Positions 49,372 to 59,674 of a DNA stretch of 64,000 nucleotides are shown here, one piece after another. Under the pieces are notes generated by a model. The model was not told the DNA's origin, did no database searches, and was given only the letters and a program-made list of their open reading frames with translations. The stretch's first letter is position 1. The number at the start of each line of letters is the position of its first letter. This DNA comes from Syntrophomonas sp. Its GTDB lineage: Bacteria > Bacillota > Syntrophomonadia > Syntrophomonadales > Syntrophomonadaceae. The position numbers and the translations under genes are program-made. The stretch covers positions 31,728 to 95,727 of the forward strand of contig JAENZN010000013.1 of NCBI GenBank assembly GCA_016841245.1. Reading direction: 5' to 3'.

Positions 49372-51762
49372 TTATGTCATGTTCAAGGGATTGATTTCTA
49401 TTCCCATTCTCAGGCCCTTCCTGGTGCCTTTATGCAACATTCTTTCACCTATGCTTTTTAATAATAACATATTATCGCACTTTAATATTATCTGCTGCCG
49501 ATATCTGTTTCGCAACTTAGATATTGGACAGGGGGCTGGTCCCAGTATATCAATATCATCTTCCCTGGCATCTATACAATCGTTTATCTGCAGCAGCAGA
49601 ATCTCTGCCGAATGTTTAACTTGTTCTTCATTCAACCCGCTCAGTACCATTCTCATGAGGTTAGTAAAGGGCGGATAGTTTAATAGTCTTCGGTTCTCTA
49701 TTTCTGCATTATAGAAGGCCTGGTAATCATGTTCAACCGCCCAGCCAATGACGGGATGGTCAGGATTATAGGTCTGAATTACTACTTCCCCTGGCATATC
49801 GCCCCTTCCTGCTCTTCCGGAAGACTGAACCATTAACTGGAATGTTCTTTCCCCGGCACGATAATCAGGTATATTAAGCATAGCATCGGCATTAATAATA
49901 CCTACCAGTGAAACCGCTGGAAAATCCAGGCCCTTGGCCACCATCTGGGTGCCAATAAGGATATCAATTTCCTTGTTTTTCATACTTTGCAGAATCTTTT
50001 CCTGGGCACCTGCCACTTTACTGCTGTCCAGGTCCAACCTGGCTATTCTGGCCTCGGGGAATATCCTTCTAATATCTGCTTCTACTTTTTGAGTTCCCAA
50101 ACCGGTTAACTCCAGGTAATTACTGCCGCATTCTTTACATCTGCTGCTTACTTTCTCCTGATAATTGCAATAGTGGCAGATATTCATCTGGCGATCTTCG
50201 TGATAGTTAAGACTCACCGAACAGGCGGGACAGGTAAGCACCTGGCCGCATTTCCTGCATATGGAAACGGGAGCGTACCCTCTTCGGTTCAAAAAAAGTA
50301 TACATTGGCTGTGATTATTTAATGCAGTTCGGATTTTTTCTTCTAGAAACCCTGATATAGCCGCGTTGTTCCTGTTTGACTTTCTCATATCCTGGATATG
50401 AACTACCGGACTGTCTAAATTACCTATACGTCGGTTGAGTTGTAATAGTTTAATTTCACCTTTCATCGCTCTATAATATGCATCCAGTGATGGGGTAGCA
50501 CTGCCGTATACTATTATGGCCTGCTCATTTTCGGCTCGCTTGCGAGCCACTTCACAGGCATGATATTTGGGGTTTTCTTCCTGCTTATAAGTATTCTCAT
50601 GTTCTTCATCGATAATTATTAAACCTATATTGCTCAGGGGAGCAAATACCGCAGATCTGGTACCTAGCACCAGGTTAATTTCCCCATTTTTTATACCTTT
50701 CCATGACTCATAGCGTTCACTGCTTCTCATACCGCTGTGCAGTACAGCTGTATGGGGAAACCTGCTGATAAATTTTTGCATTAGATGCCGGGTTAGGGCT
50801 ATTTCCGGCACTAAAACCACCGCTCTTCTTCCTCTTGCCAGGCAGCTTTGTATAGCCTGCAGGTATACTTCGGTTTTACCGCTGGCAGTGACACCGTGAA
50901 GCAGGTATTCCTGGAACTTACTGCGACCTATCCCGGTACTGATTTCTTCCACCACCTGTTTTTGTTCTTCTAGTAAAGTGTGATACACAGGTGATTCTAT
51001 ATCAGCTTTCCTGGCCCCGGTGATGTATCCTTTATTGAGCAGCGATTTTATGCTGCTGGATGGGTAGTTTTTATCAGCTGCTGCTTTCTCTATCTCACCT
51101 TTAGAAAGTATTTCCTTAAGCAGTTCTGCCTGTCTGGGTGCTTTTTTCTCCAGCATCTCCATATCTATATCAGGACTGCGACTGGCTGCCCGATATATAA
51201 TACCAGTTTTATCTGTTCGGACAGCCGTATATTTCCCCCCAACATCTATTAAAGCATGGTCAGCCATGACCTGCAGTGTTTTCCGGTCGGTAAAGCGCAA
51301 CGCATCCGAAAAATTGACTGCGCTTCCCTGATATAATTCTTCTATTAGTCTATCCTTTAAGCCTATAGCCAGATCGATGATACTGCTCTCCATTTTTTCT
51401 CTGCTGACCATGGGCACTACCCATTTACCCTTTTTACGGTTTAATACTGGTGGTATCATGCTTTTTAGGGCTGTTGATAATGGGCAAATATAAGTATCTG
51501 CTATCCACTGCGCCAGTTCGAATAATTGCAGGTTAAATACCGGATTTAAATCTAATACCTGCAGAATTGCTTTTATGGATAGATCCTCTTCTTGATATAA
51601 TGGCTGACTAATTATAAATCCTTCTACTTTGCGGCTGCCTAATTCAATTAGCACCCGCCGGCCATATTCTGCTTCATCAGCTAGATGCTCAGGTACCCTA
51701 TAGGTGTATACAGAAGAAGTATTTCGCAAGGGTAAGTCTACCAGGATTTCAACAATATTCAC
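49372..51762 (-). CDS. priA: Primosomal protein N' (replication restart helicase)
   Basis: 796 residues. The N-terminal DNA-binding domain (about 1-100, starting VEILVDLPLRNT) is followed by Walker A GVTASGKTEVYL, the DEEH box (IIIDEEHENTY), and eight Cys in four pairs (CRKCGQVLTCPAC, CHYCNYQ, CKECG) that bind two zinc ions. The later helicase motifs VGTQMVAKGLDFP and QSSGRAGRGD follow. It restarts collapsed replication forks. It is followed by def and fmt, a common order. Confidence 0.97.
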   Translation of the reverse strand: MNIVEILVDLPLRNTSSVYTYRVPEHLADEAEYGRRVLIELGSRKVEGFIISQPLYQEEDLSIKAILQVLDLNPVFNLQLFELAQWIADTYICPLSTALKSMIPPVLNRKKGKWVVPMVSREKMESSIIDLAIGLKDRLIEELYQGSAVNFSDALRFTDRKTLQVMADHALIDVGGKYTAVRTDKTGIIYRAASRSPDIDMEMLEKKAPRQAELLKEILSKGEIEKAAADKNYPSSSIKSLLNKGYITGARKADIESPVYHTLLEEQKQVVEEISTGIGRSKFQEYLLHGVTASGKTEVYLQAIQSCLARGRRAVVLVPEIALTRHLMQKFISRFPHTAVLHSGMRSSERYESWKGIKNGEINLVLGTRSAVFAPLSNIGLIIIDEEHENTYKQEENPKYHACEVARKRAENEQAIIVYGSATPSLDAYYRAMKGEIKLLQLNRRIGNLDSPVVHIQDMRKSNRNNAAISGFLEEKIRTALNNHSQCILFLNRRGYAPVSICRKCGQVLTCPACSVSLNYHEDRQMNICHYCNYQEKVSSRCKECGSNYLELTGLGTQKVEADIRRIFPEARIARLDLDSSKVAGAQEKILQSMKNKEIDILIGTQMVAKGLDFPAVSLVGIINADAMLNIPDYRAGERTFQLMVQSSGRAGRGDMPGEVVIQTYNPDHPVIGWAVEHDYQAFYNAEIENRRLLNYPPFTNLMRMVLSGLNEEQVKHSAEILLLQINDCIDAREDDIDILGPAPCPISKLRNRYRQQIILKCDNMLLLKSIGERMLHKGTRKGLRMGIEINPLNMT

Positions 51763-51804
51763 AGTTCATCCTCCCGGTAATATTCTATCAATTTAATAAG
51801 CAAA

Positions 51805-51858
51805 CCGCAGATTATTACAGTTCTACACCTTATACAGGGAGTTCTGTTTCATCTGCGG
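51805..51858 (-). terminator. Imperfect hairpin between metK and priA
   Basis: CCGCAGAT...ACAG.TCT / AGAACAG...ATCTGCGG pair across a 15-20-nt loop. On the minus strand it is followed by TTTGCTTATT. It may end part of the metK transcripts. Confidence 0.45.
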
Positions 51859-51880
51859 CCAATCAGCGAAGTTATATAAA

Positions 51881-53080
51881 TTATAGACCTGCCTGTTCTT
51901 TTAATATATCAGCTTTATCGGTCTTTTCCCAGGTAAAGTCCTCCTCGTTTCTCCCAAAATGCCCATATGCAGAAGTTTTCTTAAATATTGGCCTGCGCAA
52001 GTTCAGATCCTGAATGATGGCCGCCGGGCGCAGATCAAAATTGGCCTTGATAAGAGTTATAATTTCAGCATCAGGTATTTTACCGGTACCAAAGGTCTCC
52101 ACCATTATTGAAAGAGGATTAGCCATACCGATAGCATAGGCCAGTTGTATTTCACAACGATCAGCTATACCAGCTGCCACAATATTCTTGGCTACATATC
52201 TGGCCGCATAAGTAGCAGAACGATCAACCTTGGTCGGGTCTTTACCTGAAAAAGCCCCCCCGCCATGTCGAGCCATTCCACCATAAGTATCAACAATAAT
52301 CTTTCTTCCCGTTAATCCGGAATCGCCCTGGGGACCTCCAATAACAAAACGTCCGGTAGGATTAACATAATATTTAGTATTATCGTCCAGCATTTCCTCC
52401 GGGATAACCTCTTTAACTACATGTTCAAGAATATCTCTGAAGATAGTCTCATTGTCTGCCTTGGGACTATGCTGGGTTGATACTACAATAGTATCAATTC
52501 TAACCGGCCGGTGATCATCGTATTCTACCGTAACCTGGGTTTTACCATCAGGCCTTAAATAAGGTATAATGCCTTCCTTACGAACCTGGGCCAGCCTTCT
52601 GGCCAACTTATGAGCCAGGAATACAGGCATAGGCATGAAAGCCTCGGTCTCATTGGTCGCATAACCAAACATCATTCCCTGGTCGCCTGCCCCAATAGCT
52701 TCTATAGCAGTATCGTCCATCTCCCCCCGCTTGGCTTCCAGTGCCCTATTAACACCCATAGCTATATCTGGGGACTGTTCATCCAAGGAGGTAAGAACAG
52801 CACAGGTATCACAATCAAAGCCATATTTAGCCCGAGTATATCCTATTTCACATATCGTATCCCGAATAATTTTGGGTATGTCTACATAGCAACTGGTAGT
52901 AATTTCTCCGGCTACTAAGACCAGGCCGGTGGTTACCAGCGTCTCTGCCGCTACTCGACCGTATGGATCCTGTTCAATAATGGCATCTAGAATAGCATCT
53001 GATATCTGGTCAGCCATTTTGTCAGGATGTCCTTCAGTAACGGATTCAGAAGTAAATAAATTTTTGGACACGTTTATCAT
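51881..53080 (-). CDS. metK: S-adenosylmethionine synthetase
   Basis: 399 residues. [25 protein letters not shown] N-terminus (His and Asp ligands), [12 protein letters not shown] (hexapeptide), and [19 protein letters not shown] (phosphate loop) are the signatures. It makes SAM from methionine and ATP, feeding the radical-SAM and methyltransferase enzymes encoded nearby. It lies 14 nt after coaBC. No SAM riboswitch precedes it. Confidence 0.98.
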   Translation of the reverse strand: MINVSKNLFTSESVTEGHPDKMADQISDAILDAIIEQDPYGRVAAETLVTTGLVLVAGEITTSCYVDIPKIIRDTICEIGYTRAKYGFDCDTCAVLTSLDEQSPDIAMGVNRALEAKRGEMDDTAIEAIGAGDQGMMFGYATNETEAFMPMPVFLAHKLARRLAQVRKEGIIPYLRPDGKTQVTVEYDDHRPVRIDTIVVSTQHSPKADNETIFRDILEHVVKEVIPEEMLDDNTKYYVNPTGRFVIGGPQGDSGLTGRKIIVDTYGGMARHGGGAFSGKDPTKVDRSATYAARYVAKNIVAAGIADRCEIQLAYAIGMANPLSIMVETFGTGKIPDAEIITLIKANFDLRPAAIIQDLNLRRPIFKKTSAYGHFGRNEEDFTWEKTDKADILKEQAGL

Positions 53081-53094
53081 CTCCTTGCAGTGGT

Positions 53095-54294
53095 CTAGTT
53101 CAATAAATCCACAACACTATCAATGATAGAAGCTGCAACATCTTTCTTAGTCATTTGGGGTAAAGCCCTGCTTTCACCCCTCCGGTGAATAATAGTAACG
53201 ATATTAGTATCAGCGGCAAATCCAGCCCCTTCCTGAGTTATATCATTAGCTACAATGAAGTCCAGGTTCTTGCTTTCCAGCTTCTTTTTAGCATTTTCTA
53301 TAAGATCCTGAGTTTCAGCCGCAAAACCGACCATAATCTGGCCTGGTTTTTTGGATTCTCCCAGCGTCTTTAAAATGTCTGGCGTACCCACCAGTTCTAT
53401 CAGCAAGGTATCGGATTTATTAACCATTTTCTTTATTTTTTGTTCAGCTACCTGGGCAATTTTAAAATCGCCGACTGCAGCCGCGCCAATAATAATATCA
53501 CAAGCAGGCTGGTATTTTAACATGATTTCACACATCTCTTCGGCTCCCCAGGCAGAGAGATGTTCCACTCCATCGGGGGGGGTAAGGGATGATCTCCCGC
53601 TTACCAGAATTACCTCAGCACCCCTGCTGACAGCCTCTTCAGCGATAACATAACCCATTTTGCCAGTACTGCGATTAGCAATAAACCTTATCGGGTCAAT
53701 ATCTTCACAAGTAGTACCCGCGTTCACCATCAGTCTCTTGCCCCTTAAATCCTGTTTAGGGTTTAACATTCTCATTATTCTTTGATAAATAGCATCGACT
53801 TCCGGTAATCGTCCCGGTCCAATGCTGCCACAGGCTAAGACTCCATCGGCGGGCTTCATAATTTCATAACCATAACTGCTCAACTTGACTATATTATCTT
53901 GTACAACCCTGTTTTTGTACATATTGCTGTTCATAGCCGGAACCACCAGCATTGGAGCTGTGTTAGCCAGTGCTACAGTGGATATTAAATCATCAGCAAT
54001 TCCATGAGCTATTTTAGCAATCATGTTCGCTGTTGCAGGTGCGATCACCAGCAAATCCAACTGTTCGGCTACCCCAATATGCTGTACTTTCCACTCGTGT
54101 GACTCCTGCCACAAATCGGTAAGCACTTCTCGATCAGATAGCGTTTTAAAAGTCAGCGGCGTAATAAACCTGGTCGCACTTTCAGTCATCATAACTATAA
54201 CATCTATCTCATCTTTTTTGAGTTTGCTGACCAGTTCAGCTATTTTATATGCTGCAATTCCTCCCGTTACACCGATGCCAACTGTCTTTGACAT
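53095..54294 (-). CDS. coaBC: Bifunctional phosphopantothenoylcysteine decarboxylase/synthetase
   Basis: 399 residues. CoaC half (1-180): [43 protein letters not shown] (active-site motif) and the lid with [15 protein letters not shown]. CoaB half (190-399): [28 protein letters not shown] and [13 protein letters not shown]. It performs two steps of CoA biosynthesis, fitting an organism with heavy CoA-thioester metabolism. It lies between rpoZ and metK. Confidence 0.97.
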   Translation of the reverse strand: MSKTVGIGVTGGIAAYKIAELVSKLKKDEIDVIVMMTESATRFITPLTFKTLSDREVLTDLWQESHEWKVQHIGVAEQLDLLVIAPATANMIAKIAHGIADDLISTVALANTAPMLVVPAMNSNMYKNRVVQDNIVKLSSYGYEIMKPADGVLACGSIGPGRLPEVDAIYQRIMRMLNPKQDLRGKRLMVNAGTTCEDIDPIRFIANRSTGKMGYVIAEEAVSRGAEVILVSGRSSLTPPDGVEHLSAWGAEEMCEIMLKYQPACDIIIGAAAVGDFKIAQVAEQKIKKMVNKSDTLLIELVGTPDILKTLGESKKPGQIMVGFAAETQDLIENAKKKLESKNLDFIVANDITQEGAGFAADTNIVTIIHRRGESRALPQMTKKDVAASIIDSVVDLLN

Positions 54295-54322
54295 GCCTAT
54301 CCTCCTTTATGCGGGGTCAGAA

Positions 54323-54505
54323 TCAGTCTATTTTAACTTTTCCACCCATTATATCTTCTAAAGCTTCCGTCACCATAGTCGATAATCGGTAATCTTCATC
54401 CTTTTTTTGCTCGGATAAACTCCGTGCTCTTTTAGCAACAGCTACCACTACCGCGTATTTACTTTCACCAATATTTATCAGATCCCTGGTCGAAGGAGGT
54501 ATCAT
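54323..54505 (-). CDS. rpoZ: RNA polymerase omega subunit
   Basis: 60 residues, short even for Firmicutes. MIPPSTRDLINIGESKYAVV at the start and KRARSLSEQK are the conserved omega features. It stabilises beta' in RNA polymerase. It starts 7 nt after the gmk stop, the standard gmk-rpoZ-coaBC order. Confidence 0.94.
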   Translation of the reverse strand: MIPPSTRDLINIGESKYAVVVAVAKRARSLSEQKKDEDYRLSTMVTEALEDIMGGKVKID

Positions 54506-54512
54506 TCATAAA

Positions 54513-55112
54513 TCACCCCAGACTTAAATTATTTAATTTACATCGTTCAGCTTGAATTATGGAACGAACTTTTTCAACTGCTTCATCAATACGGTTATTA
54601 ATAACTACATAATTATAATACTTGATATGTGCCATCTCAGCTTCGCAGGTAGCCAGACGCAGATCTATGCTTTCTTCAGAGTCTTGACCTCTATTGCAAA
54701 GACGCCTGGCCAGTTCTTCGAGATTGGGCGGAGAAAGAAATATAAAGACTGCTTCCGGCATTTTACTTTTTACCTGCAAAGCACCCTGTATATCGATTTC
54801 CAGCAGTACATCTAATCCTTTATGCAAATTCTCCAACACAAAATCCCGGGGAGTTCCATACCTGTTAGCGTACACATCTGCCCATTCCAGTAATTTATCA
54901 CTTTGTATCATATCTTTGAATTCGTTTTCTTCTACAAAGAAGTAATCTTCACCATGTATTTCGCAACTTCTCGGTTGTCTGGTAGTTGCAGAAATTGATA
55001 AACAGATATCATCCATGGTATTCAGTAAGGCTTCCTTGATAGTCCCTTTCCCCACTCCTGATGGGCCGGACAAGACAAACAGTATTCCTTTTTTCTTGAT
55101 CAATTTATACAC
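54513..55112 (-). CDS. gmk: Guanylate kinase
   Basis: 199 residues. P-loop LSGPSGVGKGTI, ATTRQPRSCEIHGEDYFFV (GMP binding), LLEIDIQGALQVK and IFLSPPNLEEL are diagnostic. It phosphorylates GMP to GDP. It lies between remA and rpoZ. Confidence 0.97.
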   Translation of the reverse strand: MYKLIKKKGILFVLSGPSGVGKGTIKEALLNTMDDICLSISATTRQPRSCEIHGEDYFFVEENEFKDMIQSDKLLEWADVYANRYGTPRDFVLENLHKGLDVLLEIDIQGALQVKSKMPEAVFIFLSPPNLEELARRLCNRGQDSEESIDLRLATCEAEMAHIKYYNYVVINNRIDEAVEKVRSIIQAERCKLNNLSLG

Positions 55113-55133
55113 ATCCTGTTAGCTGCTTTTTCC

Positions 55134-55394
55134 TTATACTTCCTCGCTGGATTCTTTGGAAGTAAGTCGGTTAGCTACTGTCTCCGGCTGAACCGCAGAA
55201 AGGATTACATGGGAACTATCGGCAATAATAACGGCCCTGGTTCGACGGCCATAAGTGGCATCAATCAATATCCCCTTTTCCCGGGCTTCTTGTATAATAC
55301 GTTTTATAGGAGCAGATTCGGGACTTACTATGGCAACAATTCGATTAGCGGCTACTATGTTGCCAAACCCTATATTTACCAGTTTAATATCCAT
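55134..55394 (-). CDS. remA: Extracellular matrix regulator RemA (DUF370)
   Basis: 86 residues. [48 protein letters not shown] and [13 protein letters not shown] are the whole conserved RemA family sequence. In Bacillus it is a DNA-binding activator of biofilm matrix genes; in other Firmicutes it sits, as here, between yicC and gmk. Confidence 0.95.
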   Translation of the reverse strand: MDIKLVNIGFGNIVAANRIVAIVSPESAPIKRIIQEAREKGILIDATYGRRTRAVIIADSSHVILSAVQPETVANRLTSKESSEEV

Positions 55395-55423
55395 ACTTAT
55401 CCGGTTTTACCGGACCACCTCCT

Positions 55424-56302
55424 CTATTCAATGTTTTGTATTTGTTCCCTGATTTTCTCTACCTCTGCTTTAACATCAACGACGATTTGACTCATTCTAA
55501 GATCATTGGACTTTGAAGATATGGTGTTTATTTCTCTAAACATCTCTTGAACCAGAAAATCGCACTTGCGGCCTACCGCCTCACTCACCGCCAGCAAGTC
55601 TTTTAAGTGCTGTACATGACTTTTGAGCCTTACAATTTCCTCAGTTATGCTGGTCTTATCAGCAAATATCGCTACTTCCTGTAACAGTCTATTTTCGTCC
55701 AGCATTTCCTGTTCCAATACTTCTAGTATCCTGGACTGCATTTTATTACGATATTCAACTTCCACCGCGGGTGCTCTTTCTTCCAATTCCTTGGTATAGG
55801 ATAGTATGAGGTCGTTGCGGGCTAGTATGTCTTGGGCCAGGTTCTTCCCTTCCTTTTCCCTCATATCCAATACATCAGTTACAGCAGTCTGAATCGCTTT
55901 ATGCAGTATGTTCCAAAGCACATCAAGATCTTCCTCCTCATCCTGGAGGTTAAATACTTCTGGCAGTCTAAAAACGTCAATAACTCTGATTTCCTTAGAA
56001 ATATTTAGATTTTCAGCTAATTCTTTCAAATAGTTATAATACGCTATAGCCAATCCTTTGTCAACCTTAAGCGTTCTCCGGGAATCATCAGTTTTATCAA
56101 CATTGATGTTTATCTCTATCCTGCCTCGCTGCACCCGCTTTTTTACTTCCTCTTTGATCTTTTCTTCCAGTACATTATATCTACGCGGCATGCGGATGTG
56201 CGGGTCAAAAAAACGGTGGTTTACTCCTCTTATCTCGCAGCTTATCTGATAACCTCCTTCATTGATCTGGCTGCGTCCAAAACCTGTCATACTTCTTACC
56301 AT
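55424..56302 (-). CDS. yicC: YicC-family endoribonuclease-like protein
   Basis: 292 residues. VRSMTGFGRSQINEGGYQIS at the N-terminus and the C-terminal helical stretch ending KCDFLVQEMFREINTISSKS then VVDVKAEVEKIREQIQN are full-length family features. E. coli YicC degrades RyhB RNA, so an RNA-cleaving role is likely. It is the first gene of the yicC-remA-gmk-rpoZ-coaBC-metK group. Confidence 0.94.
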   Translation of the reverse strand: MVRSMTGFGRSQINEGGYQISCEIRGVNHRFFDPHIRMPRRYNVLEEKIKEEVKKRVQRGRIEININVDKTDDSRRTLKVDKGLAIAYYNYLKELAENLNISKEIRVIDVFRLPEVFNLQDEEEDLDVLWNILHKAIQTAVTDVLDMREKEGKNLAQDILARNDLILSYTKELEERAPAVEVEYRNKMQSRILEVLEQEMLDENRLLQEVAIFADKTSITEEIVRLKSHVQHLKDLLAVSEAVGRKCDFLVQEMFREINTISSKSNDLRMSQIVVDVKAEVEKIREQIQNIE

Positions 56303-56337
56303 AAGCCACTACCTTTCCCTGTAATTTATTCTTCTTT

Positions 56338-56410
56338 GGGGTCAGGCACTAACTTACTAACTTATGTACAGCAATTAGACCCATAAGTTAGTAAGTTAGT
56401 GCCTGACCCC
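56338..56410. repeat. Perfect 29-bp inverted repeat upstream of yicC
   Basis: Arms 56338-56366 and 56382-56410 are exact reverse complements with a 15-nt loop. The arm begins GGGGTCAGGCACTAACTTAC. No T-run follows. It lies between the divergently arranged neighbours' ends (yicC start at 56302 and ATPase stop at 56545), where it could also terminate the ATPase transcript. Confidence 0.85.
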
Positions 56411-56544
56411 ATTTCCACAACTTGTCTTAATATATTATAAATCAAGATATATGCAAATATATAATACCACATGAATTGAAAATCAATTTATATCACTTCC
56501 ATCCAATTCTATAACTAATTTAATACCATATTCATAAAAGGTAA

Positions 56545-59277
56545 TTATATAATGCTTCTGCCTTCAGACAACATTTCACTGTTAGTAAGCTGTGGTATAC
56601 CCCGAAGTTTTCCAACCTGAAAAAGGAAATATTTCCACAGTAGTTTTGTACCCGATAATATCAGTATAACCCCCCACTGCCATAATTCCAGCCCTACTGT
56701 ATTAAATATTTTTTGTAAGGCAGGAATGTATACAACTCCCAAGTGCATCAAAACGGAGCACCCTACAGCATACAATAAAAATTTATTACTAAGCATCCCC
56801 AGTTCAAATGGTGAATATTTCTCGGACCTGCATTCGAATACATAAAACAATTGAGCAAACACCAGGGTGGTAAAAGCCATGGTCCTGGCAGTATCGAGTT
56901 CAACCAGGTTATTCCAATGGCAGTATATCAAACCTATGGTAAAAGCTATCAGGGTTACTGCTGTTATATACATTCCCCGACCTACAATTATCCATCCCAG
57001 TCGATCAGAGAATATGCTCTCATCCTTATTGCGTGGTTTTCTATTCATTATACCAGGTTCCGGCGGTTCTAATCCAAGAGCCATAGCTGGCAGACCATCG
57101 GTCACTAAATTAACCCATAGTATTTGTATAGGAAGCATAGGAAGGGGAAACCCCAGCAAAGAAGATACAAACATGACCAGAACTTCGCCTATATTACATC
57201 CCAGCAGGTATCTTATAAATTTACGTATATTATCATATATTGCTCTTCCTTCGTAAATGGCCCTGACAATAGTAGAAAAATCATCATCGGCTAAAACTAT
57301 AGAGGAAGCTTCCTTGGTTACCTCGGTTCCAGCAATCCCCATGGCTATACCAATATCTGCCGCTTTTACTGCCGGGGCGTCATTGACTCCATCTCCAGTC
57401 ATAGCTACTATATGGTGTTTTTGTCTCAGTACTTTTACAATTCGATTTTTATGTTGTGGTGTTACCCGGGCAAATACCCGGCTGCTGAGTGCTCTCCGGC
57501 ATAATTCTTCATCAGCTATTTTATCAATCTCACTACCACTGATAACCTTCTCCGTGCAGCTAATCCCCACCTGGGCAGCTATTGCTCGGGCAGTTTCCGG
57601 ATGATCACCGGTAATCATAACCGGGGTTACACCAGCATTCAGACAGCTTTGTACTGAAGCCGCAACCCCTGGCCGAGGTGGATCAATAATACCGCATATC
57701 CCTACTAAAACCAGATCCCTTTCCAGCTCATCATCACTTAGAGTATCATAGCGGCCGTTTAAGGTTCGGCAGGCAAAGGCCAGTACCCTCAAGGCCTGGG
57801 TTCCCCATCGATCCTGAAGGGTTAGTATTTTCTTCCGATCTATTTCACTAATAATTCTCACTTTATCATCTACCATTACTTTATTACACCTGAGCAGCAA
57901 TATATCCAGTGACCCTTTGGCCAGCAGCATATAATCACGCTTATCTTTGACCACCACGCTCATTCTTTTTCGTTCCGAATCAAAAGGGATCTCTCTTAGT
58001 ATCTGACACTTCTTTTCAACACCGGCTTTGTTAGCCATTACCAGCAAAGCTCCTTCAGTCGGATCTCCCTGTATGGTATATTCACCCTGCTTCTTTTCCA
58101 ATATAGAGTTGTTACAGTGAAGGGAAATATACATTATTGTTTCCAGGGCCCGGTCAGTCAGAGGATTTATATCCCTTCCAGCTAACAAAAAACTACCCTG
58201 AGGTTTATACCCGTCTCCTTGAACTTCTATGACTTTATTTATTGAGGCAAGTCTTGTCACCGTCATCTTATTCTGGGTTAAAGTACCGGTCTTGTCTGAA
58301 CATATAACCGTCGTACATCCCAGTGTTTCAACGGCTGGCAGCTTTCTTACAATGGCATTTCTTTTGGCCATACGTTGTACCCCCAGAGCTAAAACCACGG
58401 TTACGATAGCAGGAAGCCCTTCAGGTATAGCAGCTACAGCCAGACTAATACCAGCCAGTAACATAGTAATAGTATCTTCCCCTCGGTATATACCCAACAC
58501 CGCAACTACGGCACATACCGCAATACAAATGGCAATAAGCATTTTCCCTAACTGGTCGAGTTTTTTCTGCAGGGGGGTCATGGATGCTTCGGTTTCTTTG
58601 ATCATTCTGGCAATTTGCCCCATAATAGTACGGCTGCCCGTTTCTACAACTATCGCCTGCCCCCTGCCTCTAGTCACTGCAGTACCCATATAGGCCATAT
58701 TTTTGTGATCAGCTAACGGAATCTCCGGTTTCAATGTTACATCTGCATTTTTCGAAACTGGATGCGATTCGCCAGTTAAAGTTGATTCATCAATCTCCAG
58801 GCTGAACGATTCTATTAATCTCAAGTCTGCCGGTATCTTATCTCCAGTATTAATTAACACTATGTCCCCAGGAACCAGTTCTTCTGCTTTTATTTTTATC
58901 CGCTTACCATTACGCAATACCAGGGCATGAGCCGAGGCCAGTTTTTTTATCTCTTCCAGAGAACGTTCCGCCCGGTATTCCTGGACAAATCCCAATATGG
59001 CATTTAAAATCACTATAGCCATGATGGTTACAGCATCCGCCATGGCACCTACAATTCCTGAAATAACTGTAGCAGCCAGCAGAACCAATATCATAGTATT
59101 CATAAATTGTTCCAAGAGAATTTTAGCGGGATTGATTTTTCTTTCGTCTTCAATTTTGTTAGGAAACAAAGCCTGCAGGCTTCGGACCGCAGAGTTACTC
59201 AGTCCCGTATCGGTATTACTCTGCAGTATATTTATTGCTTCAAGAGCGCTTTTTTCCTGCCAGCAGCTTTTTAGCAT
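56545..59277 (-). CDS. P-type calcium-transporting ATPase (SERCA/PMCA-like)
   Basis: 910 residues. Cation ATPase N domain (1-70), two first membrane spans, actuator domain with ESTLTGESHPV (TGES), membrane helix 4 with AVAAIPEGLPAIV (the PEGLP of Ca2+ pumps), phosphorylation motif CSDKTGTLTQNKMTV, nucleotide domain, hinge AMTGDGVNDAPAVKAADIGIAM-type segment, and six C-terminal spans with a LWVNLVTDGLPAMALGLE motif. It pumps Ca2+ out of the cytoplasm. It is a single gene with TTAAAA-rich upstream sequence; the start is ATG/TTG 59277. Confidence 0.96.
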   Translation of the reverse strand: MLKSCWQEKSALEAINILQSNTDTGLSNSAVRSLQALFPNKIEDERKINPAKILLEQFMNTMILVLLAATVISGIVGAMADAVTIMAIVILNAILGFVQEYRAERSLEEIKKLASAHALVLRNGKRIKIKAEELVPGDIVLINTGDKIPADLRLIESFSLEIDESTLTGESHPVSKNADVTLKPEIPLADHKNMAYMGTAVTRGRGQAIVVETGSRTIMGQIARMIKETEASMTPLQKKLDQLGKMLIAICIAVCAVVAVLGIYRGEDTITMLLAGISLAVAAIPEGLPAIVTVVLALGVQRMAKRNAIVRKLPAVETLGCTTVICSDKTGTLTQNKMTVTRLASINKVIEVQGDGYKPQGSFLLAGRDINPLTDRALETIMYISLHCNNSILEKKQGEYTIQGDPTEGALLVMANKAGVEKKCQILREIPFDSERKRMSVVVKDKRDYMLLAKGSLDILLLRCNKVMVDDKVRIISEIDRKKILTLQDRWGTQALRVLAFACRTLNGRYDTLSDDELERDLVLVGICGIIDPPRPGVAASVQSCLNAGVTPVMITGDHPETARAIAAQVGISCTEKVISGSEIDKIADEELCRRALSSRVFARVTPQHKNRIVKVLRQKHHIVAMTGDGVNDAPAVKAADIGIAMGIAGTEVTKEASSIVLADDDFSTIVRAIYEGRAIYDNIRKFIRYLLGCNIGEVLVMFVSSLLGFPLPMLPIQILWVNLVTDGLPAMALGLEPPEPGIMNRKPRNKDESIFSDRLGWIIVGRGMYITAVTLIAFTIGLIYCHWNNLVELDTARTMAFTTLVFAQLFYVFECRSEKYSPFELGMLSNKFLLYAVGCSVLMHLGVVYIPALQKIFNTVGLELWQWGVILILSGTKLLWKYFLFQVGKLRGIPQLTNSEMLSEGRSII

Positions 59278-59368
59278 GTCTCAGCCTCCCAAGACTTTTT
59301 AAAAATCTTTATTCAAAAGACAACTATAAAAGAACCTGAGACAGGCACTATAATGGGGACAATGTAAT

Positions 59369-59404
59369 GGGGACATTCCTGCGGAGCTGGTGTGTCCCTT
59401 GACC
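59369..59404 (+). repeat. REP-like repeat
   Basis: GGGGACATTCCTGC, a spacer, GGTGTGTCCCTTGACC: the same block order as the minus strand of 16615-16671. Confidence 0.5.
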
Positions 59405-59615
59405 TTAGCCCGAGAACCTCACCTCACTGCCCACCAATCTTGAGATATATCCAGATAACTCTTTGCTCCTCGACCCGGTGTGTCCCCTGACCTTACTCCT
59501 CACTCCTTAACCAGGTGTGTCCCTGTTCCTTATTACCAAACCCAAGTAACGGAGAATAAATTCTCCGCTACAGACTTTACAATAAATTTACAGTTCGCTC
59601 AGTCCAGAAAATAAA

Positions 59616-59637
59616 AATAAGCCGTTAAACGGCTTAT
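59616..59637 (-). terminator. Terminator of the UDG-like gene
   Basis: ATAAGCCG-TTAAA-CGGCTTAT hairpin, followed on the minus strand by TTTTATTTTC, 38 nt past the stop. Confidence 0.85.
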
Positions 59638-59674
59638 AATAACTACAATATTTTATTTCTATCAAAACAAATAC

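Larger units (their letters stand above)
59278..59674. other. Intergenic region rich in REP-like repeats
   Basis: 397 nt without a gene. It holds a REP-like copy (59369-59404), two further partial GGTGTGTCCC blocks (59477-59492 and 59514-59529), a small hairpin GGAGAA-TAAA-TTCTCC near 59550 and the terminator at 59616-59637. Confidence 0.7.

Noticed and set aside
53081..53094. SAM riboswitch before metK
   Set aside because: Only 14 nt separate coaBC and metK; there is no room for an aptamer and none precedes the group.
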